Assembly: GCA_051000715.1 (NCBI GenBank)
Contig: JBPCOB010000147.1
Span: 1-13,391, forward strand
DNA: 13,391 nucleotides
Reading direction: 5' to 3'
Origin: JBPCOB01 sp051000715
Lineage (GTDB): Bacteria > Actinomycetota > Actinomycetes > JALYNC01
The notes under the pieces were generated by a model. That model ran no database searches. It saw only the letters and a list, made by a program, of their open reading frames with translations, and was not told the DNA's origin. Below, piece after piece: positions 1 through 7,222 of this stretch (position 1 is the stretch's first letter; each line of letters opens with the position of its first letter). Made by a program: the position numbers and the translations under genes.

Positions 1-2
1 CG

Positions 3-36
3 GCAGTGTGGCCCAGGGCACCGCGCCCGGCACTGC
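3..36 (-). terminator. Possible hairpin terminator after the six-gene operon
   Basis: An imperfect inverted repeat starts 13 bases beyond the stop codon of the beta-helix gene. The outer arms GCAGTG (3-8) and CACTGC (31-36) match perfectly, and the inner arms GGGC (16-19) and GCCC (25-28) close a five-base loop. Bulges lie between the outer and inner arms. There is no T-run, as is common for actinobacterial hairpin terminators. The position fits an operon end, but the stem is irregular and the window edge hides what lies beyond. Confidence 0.3.
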
Positions 37-49
37 GCGGGCGGGTTGG

Positions 50-1231
50 CTACCGCCCGTTGATTCGAGAGTCGAGAAAGGACCCGACTCCGCCGGGGCT
101 GCGGACGAGCTCGTTGGGGCCGAGTTCCACGTGTGCGTGGTACTGGGCGAGGATCCCGTACCCCATGCGGGAGATGTCGCCGGAGGCGGCGTCGGGACGG
201 GTGTCGAGAACGCGATTCCTGGAGATCTCGCACCTGGAGTGGTCGCCGCAGAGGATCCCGACGCCGAGGACGCCGCTCACCTCGTTGGACCTGATCTCGC
301 CCATCGACATCTCGGTCATGGCGATCCCTCGCAGCGTCGATCCGGCGATCCGGTTGTCGCGGAGCATCGCGTTGGCGGAATGGGTCACGATCCCCTCCCG
401 ACCGCCCATCACGGTGCACCCGCGGACCGAGCTGGGCGGCAGGTCGAACGTGTACGAGATGTCGATCCCCTGGCCGTAGGTGCTACCGGTCATGTCGACG
501 GCGCAGCCGCGGACGGACACCGAGCTCGCGCGAACGTGGATGCCGTCGAGCCCGGTGCCCGAGATGCGGACATGCTCGAGCCGAACGTCGCGGAAGCCGT
601 CGACCTCGATGCCGTTCTCGCCGCCGACCACGGTGACGCCGCGAACGAGCACGTTGTTCGCCGCCACCACGATGCCGCCGTGGACAATGGCGCCGCGCGC
701 TCCGATCAGGCGCTGCGGGTGGTCGAGAACCAGCGGTCCTTCGTGTACGCCGGTGGCCAGGTGCACGGTGGGCGGCTGGTTGGCGTACGCCGTACCGCCG
801 GCGCCACCCAGGACCACAATGGGAACGAGCGCGACAGCTGCGCCGGCCCGGCCCAGCTCCCCACCGTCATCGCCGTAGGTCAGGCACCAGCGCGGCAGCG
901 CGGCATGACCCAGCACCTGGGCGAGCACCCACGCGGCGGCGAAGAAGGCCAGCGCCGCGCCTCGCGGCACCGGCACGTCGAGGGCCCGGGCAGCCACCAT
1001 CACCGCGGCCAGCTCCAGCAGCCCGAGGGGGACCGCCAGCCAGCCGGGCTGGTAGTCGATAATCCGGTGGTAGACCAGCACGTCGAGCACCAGCCCGACC
1101 GCCAGCATGAGCGCCGCCAGCTGGAGCGGCCACCAGGACCGCAGCAGCGCGGCCAGGAGGACGGCCACGAGCAACGGGCCGATCGCCGCGGCGAGCCGGG
1201 AGTCCAGCCGGCCCCTCAGGCTGTACGACAC
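50..1231 (-). CDS. Membrane-anchored right-handed parallel beta-helix protein
   Basis: A 393-residue protein in two halves. Residues about 12-150 hold roughly five hydrophobic segments (near 13-30, 35-56, 64-82, 90-110 and 129-149). Residues about 155-385 form a Gly/Val/Ile/Asn-rich series of short strands typical of Beta_helix/NosD-like solenoids, with recurring patterns such as NNVLVRGVTVVGG, GIEV, LDGIHV, REGIV, RGIAM and GVGILCG. With an odd number of membrane segments and a basic N-terminus (RGRLDSR) inside, the helix would face outwards; this is inference. The GTG start at 1231 is chosen because GGAGGG (1239-1244) lies 7 bases upstream and the membrane region begins just after. Upstream in-frame codons lie inside the flavoprotein gene and give an Arg-rich shadow. 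The gene overlaps the flavoprotein gene by 16 bases and is the last of the operon. Parallel beta-helices often act on or bind polysaccharides (lyases, epimerases, GH28), but I see no diagnostic catalytic motif, so the function is open: enzyme, glycan-binding protein or structural protein. Confidence 0.85.
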   Translation of the reverse strand: MSYSLRGRLDSRLAAAIGPLLVAVLLAALLRSWWPLQLAALMLAVGLVLDVLVYHRIIDYQPGWLAVPLGLLELAAVMVAARALDVPVPRGAALAFFAAAWVLAQVLGHAALPRWCLTYGDDGGELGRAGAAVALVPIVVLGGAGGTAYANQPPTVHLATGVHEGPLVLDHPQRLIGARGAIVHGGIVVAANNVLVRGVTVVGGENGIEVDGFRDVRLEHVRISGTGLDGIHVRASSVSVRGCAVDMTGSTYGQGIDISYTFDLPPSSVRGCTVMGGREGIVTHSANAMLRDNRIAGSTLRGIAMTEMSMGEIRSNEVSGVLGVGILCGDHSRCEISRNRVLDTRPDAASGDISRMGYGILAQYHAHVELGPNELVRSPGGVGSFLDSRINGR

Positions 1232-2319
1232 TGCTGCACCCTCCGAGCGAAGCGCCGGGCGACGTACTTCGCGCCGACCACCGTGTCGGCGCCGGGAAAC
1301 GCCCACTGCCCGGGCGCACCGGCGAGAGCCAGCGTACGGTCCGCGCCGGTGAGCTGGGGGACCGTCGAGTCCGGGGCAAGCACGATCCAGCCGCCGGCCG
1401 TCTCCACGTCGTGGTCGTCGACGAGCCGCCGAAGCAGCCGATGGTGCGAGAACCCACGGACGAACCCGGTGGCGCAGATCACCTGCTCGGCCCCATCGGG
1501 GTGCCGCCCGACCCGGAAACGGCCGGTCCGCGCGGCAGCAGCCAGGGGCGCGTCCCACTCGGCGCCGCGCGGGTACGAGGGCTCGGCGAGCCGCTCGAGC
1601 AGGCGCACCCGGTCGGTGGCGGCGGTGGCGTGGTAGCCGGCAAGGCCGCGCCGGGAGAACATCGACCGCGGCACCGACAGCGGCCGGCGGGCCGGCTCCC
1701 GCCGCCGTACGGAGACTACCGAGGCGCCGGCGTCGAGGGCGTTGAGCCACTCCATCGCGGCGGCCATGCCGGCCCCCACGACCGCGACCCGGCCGGCGTA
1801 GTCGTGCGGTTCGTAGGAGTGCACGGCCCTGGCGTCGCCGGTGTACTCCGCGGGCACCGCGAGCCCCGGATGGCCGGGCGCGACCAGGACGTGGTGATAA
1901 GTGCCGAGCCGATCGAGGGTGAAGCCGTCGTTGGTGGCCGTGATGCGCTCGACCCGCAGCCGGCGGAAGCTGCCGTCCCAGCCCGAGGTTCCGCGCAGCT
2001 CGTCGACGTGGGCGAAGAACTCGTTCACGGTAGGCCGATAGCGGTTGCAGACGCTGCGCAACACGGGAAGCAGCGAGCGCTGCGCTCGGGCGGAGCGGAC
2101 GGCCAGGCCGGGGAACGAGGCGGGGTGGCAGTGGCCGTCGCTCTCCGAGCGCATGTGCCGTTGCCGAATCGCGGCGCTACGCCGGCGTAAGGGGCCGGCC
2201 GGGTCCGCCTCGACGCCGAACACCGCAATGTCGTGGGCCGGTACACCGCAGTGACGCAGGGCGGCGTAGCCGACGAGGCCGGCGAGGCCGCCCCCCACGA
2301 TGGCGCACCGCTCGGCCAC
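1216..2319 (-). CDS. FMO-like FAD/NAD(P)-binding flavoprotein
   Basis: A 367-residue protein with two dinucleotide-binding folds. The first begins at the N-terminus, with VGGGLAG at residues 8-14 binding FAD. The second has VGAGMAA at 181-187 for NAD(P)H. Just before the second fold, YTGDARAVHSYEPHDY (159-174) matches the FxGxxxHSxxY signature seen in flavin monooxygenases (FMO, Baeyer-Villiger and N-hydroxylase relatives). ICATGFV (281-287) is the usual ATG motif near the C-terminus. The protein is likely cytoplasmic, with no signal or membrane segment. The GTG at 2319 lies 2 bases after the permease stop and immediately precedes the FAD motif. No good Shine-Dalgarno is visible, so expression probably depends on coupled translation. 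Substrate and reaction are unknown; it could be a monooxygenase, a reductase or another class B-like flavoprotein. Its place in a sugar transporter operon suggests it acts on the imported compound or on a membrane product, which is inference. Confidence 0.85.
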   Translation of the reverse strand: MAERCAIVGGGLAGLVGYAALRHCGVPAHDIAVFGVEADPAGPLRRRSAAIRQRHMRSESDGHCHPASFPGLAVRSARAQRSLLPVLRSVCNRYRPTVNEFFAHVDELRGTSGWDGSFRRLRVERITATNDGFTLDRLGTYHHVLVAPGHPGLAVPAEYTGDARAVHSYEPHDYAGRVAVVGAGMAAAMEWLNALDAGASVVSVRRREPARRPLSVPRSMFSRRGLAGYHATAATDRVRLLERLAEPSYPRGAEWDAPLAAAARTGRFRVGRHPDGAEQVICATGFVRGFSHHRLLRRLVDDHDVETAGGWIVLAPDSTVPQLTGADRTLALAGAPGQWAFPGADTVVGAKYVARRFARRVQQCRTA

Positions 2320-2321
2320 GG

Positions 2322-3203
2322 CTACTTCACGGCGCCGGCGAGCAGCCCTTGGGCGAAGTACCGCTGGAACGCGAAGAACACCACCAGGGGAATCGTCAGC
2401 GAAAGGAACGCGGCCGGTGCGATGACGTCGAGGTTCGAGCCGAACTGCCGCAGCTGCGAGAAGATGGCGACGGTAAGGGGCTGGGTGTTGCGGGCCAGGC
2501 TCAGCGCGACCAGCAGGTCGTTCCACGTCCAGAGGAACTGGAAGATCGACAGGGACGCGATCGCCGGCACCCCGAGCGGCAGGATCAACCGGAGGAAGAT
2601 CCGCATCTCCGAGGCGCCGTCGATTCGCGCGGCCTCGAGCAGCTCCTTCGGGATGCCGATGAAGAAGTTGCGCAACAGGAAGATCGCAAACGGCAGGGCA
2701 AACGCGGTGTGGAACAGAACCAGCCCCAGCACGGTGTCGTACAGGTGCAGCTTGTTGTAGATCGAGAACACCGGGATCAGCGCCATCTGCAGTGGGACCA
2801 CCAGCAACCCGATGATCAACAGGAACAGCCAGTCCCGGCCGGGGAAGTCGAGCCAGGCGAAGGCGTAGCCGGCGAGGGCAGCAATGACGATGGGCAGTAC
2901 CGTGCCGCCGATGGCGATCTCCGCGGTGGTGACCAGGGAGTGCGTGATCGTGGAGTTGTGGATCAACGCCTGGTAGTTCTGCCAGCTGCCCAGGCTCGGC
3001 TTGGCGAAGATCTTCCACCAGCCGGTTCCGTTGACGGCGCCCGGCTCGAGCACGGAGGTGAACAGCAGTCCCAGCGTCGGGATCAGCCAGAGCAACCCGA
3101 TCGCCGCCAGTAGCAGATGGATCGGCGCCTTGCTGAGACCCCGGACCAACCGCGTCGACGGGCTCTCCCGCCGGACCCGACTCCCGACGACGACGCTGGC
3201 CAT
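2322..3203 (-). CDS. Carbohydrate ABC transporter permease, MalG type
   Basis: A 293-residue inner-membrane permease of the binding-protein-dependent family (BPD_transp_1, CUT1 sugar subfamily), a normal length for the family. Six membrane segments lie near residues 28-51, 92-117, 124-146, 157-179, 211-233 and 262-280. The EAA loop that contacts the ATPase is intact at about 188-211 (ELLEAARIDGAS followed by ILPLG). The ATG at 3203 is chosen for the strong upstream GAGGGAG (3209-3215). It also gives a TGATG junction in which the stop of the preceding permease shares one base with this start. Two bases separate its stop from the flavoprotein GTG. It pairs with the upstream MalF-type permease to form the channel. 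Confidence 0.95.
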   Translation of the reverse strand: MASVVVGSRVRRESPSTRLVRGLSKAPIHLLLAAIGLLWLIPTLGLLFTSVLEPGAVNGTGWWKIFAKPSLGSWQNYQALIHNSTITHSLVTTAEIAIGGTVLPIVIAALAGYAFAWLDFPGRDWLFLLIIGLLVVPLQMALIPVFSIYNKLHLYDTVLGLVLFHTAFALPFAIFLLRNFFIGIPKELLEAARIDGASEMRIFLRLILPLGVPAIASLSIFQFLWTWNDLLVALSLARNTQPLTVAIFSQLRQFGSNLDVIAPAAFLSLTIPLVVFFAFQRYFAQGLLAGAVK

Positions 3204-4540
3204 CAGGTCTCCCTCTTGAAACGGCGGACGTTGAGCACCAGCACCGGGATGACCAGCAGGAACAGGAACACCGCGATCGCAGACCCGAGCCCGAAGTCGT
3301 TCACCCCTCCGAACGACGTCCGCCACTGCGCCAGGGCGATGACGTTCGCCGCCGACTGGCTGGAGCCGGGCGCGACCGCCAGCACGATGTCGAACACCTT
3401 GAGCACATTGATGACCATCGTGATGAAGACGACGCTCAGAACCGGGGCCAGCAGCGGCACGGTCACCCGCCGGAAGACCTGCCACTCGGTGCCGCCGTCC
3501 GTGCGGGCCGCCTCCAGCACGTCGCGCGGGATCGCCGCCAGGCCGGCACCGATCACCACCATGGCGAACCCCGCCCACACCCAGATGTAGGCGAGAATGA
3601 CCGCCGGCGTGATCAGCTTCGTGCCCAGCCACGACACCCCGCCGAAGGGCTGGGCGAACGTCGCCTTGGAGATTGCCAGCCGATAGTCCCCCGCACCGAC
3701 CTTGGCGAAGCCGAACTCACCGGACTTCCCTGATGTCGCGGAGTCCACCACCTTCCCGTCGGCGTTGCGGAGCTCGACCTTGACCCGAGGCAACCCCATT
3801 TCGCCCGGCTCCACCTTCCCGGGCGTGCCACCCCCCGGCTTGAAGTCTCGCCAGACGACGCCGGTGATGCCGCCGTCGACGGGCGCCGGCTCGGTCGCAG
3901 CCAAGGCGCCCTTCGGCACGTCGCTGGGCGGGATGCCGGTGAGGCCCAGCCGAGCGACCTCACCCGGGTGCACCGCTTCGGTCAGCACCAAACCGGTAGC
4001 CGGTGAGCCGGTGAGCGTGGAGGTCGAGGGGGCCGCGCGGGACAGCACCCCCGCCGGGGAAATGGCGTCGTGGACGACGCGGATGGCGGCGTTGGCGGCA
4101 CCGAGGTCGGGGTCCTTCTGATCCACCAGCCGCCAGATCACCCCCGCTGCAAAGAGCGAGATCGCCATCGGCATGAACACCGCTGTCTTGAAGGCGACGG
4201 CCCAGCTGATGCGCTCGGTGAGCACCGCGAAGACCAGCCCGATCGCGGTGACGAACGCCGGTACGACCAGGACCCAGATCGCGTTGTTCTTGATGGCGGT
4301 CAGCAGGAAGTCGGTCGTGAACAGCGCGCGGTAGTTGGCCAGACCGACGAAGTTGCTCCCCGACCGGTCGAACAGGCTGCGGTAGACCGTGACGAACGTC
4401 GGATACACGACCCAGATCCCGAGCAGCACCGCGGCCGGGAGGAGGAAGCCGGCCACCACCAGGTAGCGGCCCCGCTGCCGGAACGGTGCGACCGGAGCGG
4501 GCTGCTCGAGGACCGGCGGCGCGGCGGTGATTCCGCCCAT
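3203..4540 (-). CDS. Carbohydrate ABC transporter permease, MalF type, with inserted extracytoplasmic Ig-like domain
   Basis: A 445-residue permease, about 150 longer than usual CUT1 MalF/UgpA-type subunits. Membrane segments lie near residues 26-50, 83-107, 118-138, 309-332, 365-387 and 418-438. The EAA loop is at 342-363 (LEAARTDGGTEW followed by VPLL). The extra length sits between the third and fourth segments (about 140-300). It holds an uncharacterised stretch (157-222), then an SdrD-B/Cna-B-like domain (224-292): TGVVWRDF, GLPRVKVELRNADGKVV and GEFGFAKVGAGDYRLAI are its strands. This insert should lie outside the membrane, where the binding protein docks. The ATG at 4540 is 2 bases after the solute-binding protein stop, with a GGGAAG ribosome site. 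The insert is in frame and uninterrupted, so it is a real domain rather than a frameshift product. Confidence 0.95.
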   Translation of the reverse strand: MGGITAAPPVLEQPAPVAPFRQRGRYLVVAGFLLPAAVLLGIWVVYPTFVTVYRSLFDRSGSNFVGLANYRALFTTDFLLTAIKNNAIWVLVVPAFVTAIGLVFAVLTERISWAVAFKTAVFMPMAISLFAAGVIWRLVDQKDPDLGAANAAIRVVHDAISPAGVLSRAAPSTSTLTGSPATGLVLTEAVHPGEVARLGLTGIPPSDVPKGALAATEPAPVDGGITGVVWRDFKPGGGTPGKVEPGEMGLPRVKVELRNADGKVVDSATSGKSGEFGFAKVGAGDYRLAISKATFAQPFGGVSWLGTKLITPAVILAYIWVWAGFAMVVIGAGLAAIPRDVLEAARTDGGTEWQVFRRVTVPLLAPVLSVVFITMVINVLKVFDIVLAVAPGSSQSAANVIALAQWRTSFGGVNDFGLGSAIAVFLFLLVIPVLVLNVRRFKRET

Positions 4541-4542
4541 CG

Positions 4543-5880
4543 CTACTTCCCGCTCGCGTAGGCCTTCGCGGCAGCCGCCTCCAGCGCGGTGGCGATCCCG
4601 TTGACGTCGGTGGGCCGGCGCAGGAAGTCCTGCAACAGCTTCCACTCCCCCTGGCCCACCGTGCCGCCGAAGGAGGCGGGCTGCAGGTCGGAGAGGTCGA
4701 AGCGGAACGTCTGCGCCTGCGATATCGCGGTGGCGGTCTTGCGGGTGATGTCGTCAGGGTAGACGCTCGCGTCGACGTTCTTGTTCGGCGAGGAGAAACC
4801 GCCCAGCTTGGCCCAGATCGTCGCCGCTTCCGGGGAGGCCAGGTACTTGACCAGCGCCTGCGCCGCCGGCGTGTCCTTGAACATGACGACCTCGTCGCCA
4901 CCGCCCATCACGGCCGGGGCCGAGCCGTTGATCGAGGGGAACGCGAATTCGTCGAACCCGGTCCCCGGCTTCGCCTTGGTCATCGAAGTGATGACGCCGG
5001 CAACGAAGTCGCCCTCCAGCACCTGAGCCGCCTTCGGCGGAGTGGTGAAGGTTTGGGTGACCGAGGACGGGAAGTCGGTCTGCAACGCGCCGGCGGTCCC
5101 GCCGGCGACGTTTGGGGTGTCCCCCACGACCTTGGCCATCTCGCCGAGCGCGGTCTTGACCGAGGCGTCCGTCCACGGGATCTGGTGAGCAGCCAGCTTG
5201 TCGTACATGTCGGCGCCCGCGGTCCGCAGGTAGATGTTCTCGAACAGGTCGGTGAGCGTCCAGCCGTCAGCGCCGCCGATGGAGTACGCCGGAACTCCGG
5301 AAGCCTTCAGCGTCTTGGCGTTCTTGAGGAAGTCATCCCAGCTCGTGGCCGGGGACACGCCGGCCGTCTGGTAAGCGGTGGTGTTGAACCAGACGGTCGA
5401 CTTGTTCGCCGCCTTGAAGAACATCCCGTAGAGCTTCCCGTCGATCGTCCCGAGCTTGACGAAGGACTCGGGGAAGTTGGAGCTGATGTCGCCGCTGGCG
5501 AAGTCGATCGGCTTCAACGAGCCCTTGGTGGCGAAGTCCTTGACCAGGCCGGGCTGCGCCACTGAGGCCAGATCGGGCGGGTTGCCGCCCTGCACGGCGG
5601 TGGACAGGACGGTCGGCAGCTGGTCACCGGCCGGCTGGTAGTTCACGGTGACCTTCGGGTACTTGGTCTTGAAGCCGTCGAGCACGGCCTGGAAGGCCTT
5701 CTGCTCGTCGCCGGTCCATACACCGACGAAGGCCACCGTGCCGGAGACGTCTGCCGCGCTGGGGCTGCCGCCGCTGGCCTTGGGGCCGGTTGTGGCCTTC
5801 TTTCCGCTTCCACAGCCGGTTACGCCCAGGCTGACCGCCAGGGCAATCGGGAGAACCGCGCGTACGGCGTACCTGCTCAT
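4543..5880 (-). CDS. Sugar ABC transporter solute-binding lipoprotein (family 1)
   Basis: A 445-residue extracellular solute-binding protein that captures the sugar and delivers it to the two downstream permeases. The N-terminus is a lipoprotein signal: charged start, hydrophobic stretch, then the lipobox VTGC with Cys23 as the lipid-modified residue, followed by a Gly/Ser/Lys linker. The mature part shows SBP_bac_1 features: WTGDEQKAF near 55-63, the TVWFNTTAYQTAGV segment near 162-176 followed by TSWDDF, and later GGDEVVMFKDTPAAQALVKYLASPEAA. The ATG at 5880 overlaps the ATPase stop by 4 bases (ATGA) and is preceded by GGAGGG at a 6-base spacing. The ligand cannot be deduced; the family covers malto-oligosaccharides, other oligosaccharides and glycerol-phosphate. 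Confidence 0.95.
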   Translation of the reverse strand: MSRYAVRAVLPIALAVSLGVTGCGSGKKATTGPKASGGSPSAADVSGTVAFVGVWTGDEQKAFQAVLDGFKTKYPKVTVNYQPAGDQLPTVLSTAVQGGNPPDLASVAQPGLVKDFATKGSLKPIDFASGDISSNFPESFVKLGTIDGKLYGMFFKAANKSTVWFNTTAYQTAGVSPATSWDDFLKNAKTLKASGVPAYSIGGADGWTLTDLFENIYLRTAGADMYDKLAAHQIPWTDASVKTALGEMAKVVGDTPNVAGGTAGALQTDFPSSVTQTFTTPPKAAQVLEGDFVAGVITSMTKAKPGTGFDEFAFPSINGSAPAVMGGGDEVVMFKDTPAAQALVKYLASPEAATIWAKLGGFSSPNKNVDASVYPDDITRKTATAISQAQTFRFDLSDLQPASFGGTVGQGEWKLLQDFLRRPTDVNGIATALEAAAAKAYASGK

Positions 5881-7103
5881 GTGGTGCCCTCCGTCGAGAC
5901 TTGGTCGTAGATCCCGAGGCCGCTGCCCGGGTCGAAGAAATGCAGCGCGCGGGTGTCCACCGCCGCTTCGATCGTGTCGCCCAGCTGGATGGTCGAGCGC
6001 GCTCCGAAGCGCCCCACCACTGACGTCGTCGAGCCGCCGGCCGCCATGTCCTGCACCGCCCGCTCGTCGCCGACGTCGGCAGCCAGCTCGCGGACGTCTT
6101 CGGTGACCGCCGGGGGAGCGTCCACCGTGAAGTGCACCATGATCTCTGATCCCAGCGCCTCGCGGAGGACCACCTTGCCGCGCATCCGCTGCTCCGGCGT
6201 CGCCCCGGCCAGCGCAACGTCCTCCAGGTCCTCCGGCCGGACGCCCAGGATCACGTCGCGGCCCGCGTAGGACCGCAGCGCCGGTCGCTTGGACAACGTC
6301 TCGGGACCGAGCGCGATGCGCTGGCTGCCGGCCACCGCGACCAGGTCGCCGTCGGTGTCCTCGAGCCGGGCCTCGAACATGTTCATCGCCGGGCTGCCGA
6401 TGAACCCCGCCACGAACAGGTTGACCGGGTGGTCATATAGCTCCTGCGGAGTGGCCACCTGCTGCAGGTTGTCCTTGCGGATGACCGCCACCCGGTCACC
6501 CATCGTCATGGCCTCCACCTGGTCGTGCGTGACGTAGACCGTCGTCGTACCGAGGTCGGTCTGCAGCCGGCTGATCTCGGCCCGCATCTGGACCCGTAGC
6601 TTGGCGTCGAGGTTGGACAGCGGCTCGTCCATGAGGAACGCTTTCGGCTGGCGGACGATGGCACGCCCCATGGCGACCCGCTGCCGCTGGCCGCCGGACA
6701 GGGCCCGCGGCTTGCGCTTGAGGAACTGGGTCAACCCGAGGACCCGACCGGCCTCCTGCACCCGCTTGTCGACCTCGGCCTTCGGCGTCCGGTTCAGGCG
6801 CAACCCGAAGGCGATGTTCTCGTAGACCGACAGGTGCGGGTAGAGGGCGTAGCTCTGGAACACCATCGCGATGTCCCGGTCCCGCGACGGCACGTTGTTG
6901 ACGACGCGGTCACCGATGCGCAGCTGGCCCCGGGAGATGTCCTCCAGGCCGGCCACCATCCGCAGGGCGGTGGTCTTGCCGCAGCCCGACGGGCCGACGA
7001 GGACCATGAACTCGCCGTCCGAGATGTCCAGACTCAGGTCCGACACCGCCTCGGTGCCGTCCGGGTAGACCTTGGCGACGCCGTCGAAGGTGACCCCTGC
7101 CAC
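5877..7103 (-). CDS. Sugar ABC transporter ATP-binding protein (UgpC/MsmK/MsiK type)
   Basis: A 408-residue cytoplasmic ATPase that powers the transporter. All catalytic motifs are present: Walker A GPSGCGKTT (37-45), Q-loop Gln83, signature LSGGQ (135-139), Walker B ending AFLMDE (155-160), D-loop NLDAK and switch His193. The C-terminal part from about 235 is the TOBE/MalK-type regulatory region, including the typical VILGVRPEDLE. The length is slightly above the usual 360-390 residues. The GTG start at 7103 is supported by a near-perfect TGGAGG (7111-7116) 7 bases upstream. It is first in the six-gene operon, 119 bases after rpsA on the same strand. In Streptomyces a related ATPase, MsiK, serves several transporters from an unlinked site; here the ATPase is encoded with its own permeases. 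Confidence 0.95.
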   Translation of the reverse strand: MAGVTFDGVAKVYPDGTEAVSDLSLDISDGEFMVLVGPSGCGKTTALRMVAGLEDISRGQLRIGDRVVNNVPSRDRDIAMVFQSYALYPHLSVYENIAFGLRLNRTPKAEVDKRVQEAGRVLGLTQFLKRKPRALSGGQRQRVAMGRAIVRQPKAFLMDEPLSNLDAKLRVQMRAEISRLQTDLGTTTVYVTHDQVEAMTMGDRVAVIRKDNLQQVATPQELYDHPVNLFVAGFIGSPAMNMFEARLEDTDGDLVAVAGSQRIALGPETLSKRPALRSYAGRDVILGVRPEDLEDVALAGATPEQRMRGKVVLREALGSEIMVHFTVDAPPAVTEDVRELAADVGDERAVQDMAAGGSTTSVVGRFGARSTIQLGDTIEAAVDTRALHFFDPGSGLGIYDQVSTEGTT

Positions 7104-7117
7104 GAAGTTCCCTCCAG

Positions 7118-7129
7118 GTCGCCGGCGAC
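7118..7129. promoter_or_regulatory. Perfect 12-bp palindrome, candidate operator or leader structure
   Basis: GTCGCCGGCGAC is a perfect inverted repeat lying directly upstream of the Shine-Dalgarno of the ATPase gene and downstream of the proposed operon promoter. A repressor bound here would block transcription of the sugar operon, as LacI-family regulators with CG-centred palindromes often do. No regulator gene is in the window, and short G/C palindromes also occur by chance in such DNA, so the assignment is tentative. Confidence 0.3.
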
Positions 7130-7156
7130 GGCACCGCTGCGTCCGCGGCGGCTGGC

Positions 7157-7186
7157 AGCCTATGCCTGTCGCAAGTGTTGTGGAAA
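7157..7186 (-). promoter_or_regulatory. Candidate promoter of the six-gene sugar transport operon
   Basis: In the gap between rpsA and the ATPase gene, the minus strand carries TTTCCA (7181-7186) and TAGGCT (7157-7162) with an 18-base spacer. The -10 fits the actinobacterial TAGRRT style in its first part; the -35 matches TTGACA at four of six positions. The start site would fall near 7150, giving a leader of about 45-50 bases that contains the palindrome and ribosome site. Readthrough from rpsA is also possible, as no clear terminator is visible in the gap. Confidence 0.35.
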
Positions 7187-7222
7187 TGCAGGTGCACGTG
7201 TGTCGACTCGCGGGTGAACGAA

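Noticed and set aside
8..1636. Long plus-strand open frame opposite the beta-helix and flavoprotein genes
   Set aside because: Its translation is low-complexity Gly/Ala/Arg/His/Asp-rich with no recognisable motif, as expected for the antisense of GC-rich genes.
1232..1750. N-terminal extension of the beta-helix reading frame
   Set aside because: It overlaps the flavoprotein C-terminus in another frame with Arg-rich sequence; the GTG at 1231 has a strong ribosome site.
2320..3018. N-terminal extension of the flavoprotein reading frame
   Set aside because: The extension lies inside the MalG-type permease gene in another frame and is an Arg/His/Pro-rich shadow. The FAD motif begins right after the GTG at 2319.
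3641..4123. Permease insert as a frameshift, chimera or mobile element
   Set aside because: The frame is open throughout, membrane segments and the EAA loop continue normally afterwards, and no inverted or direct repeats flank the insert.
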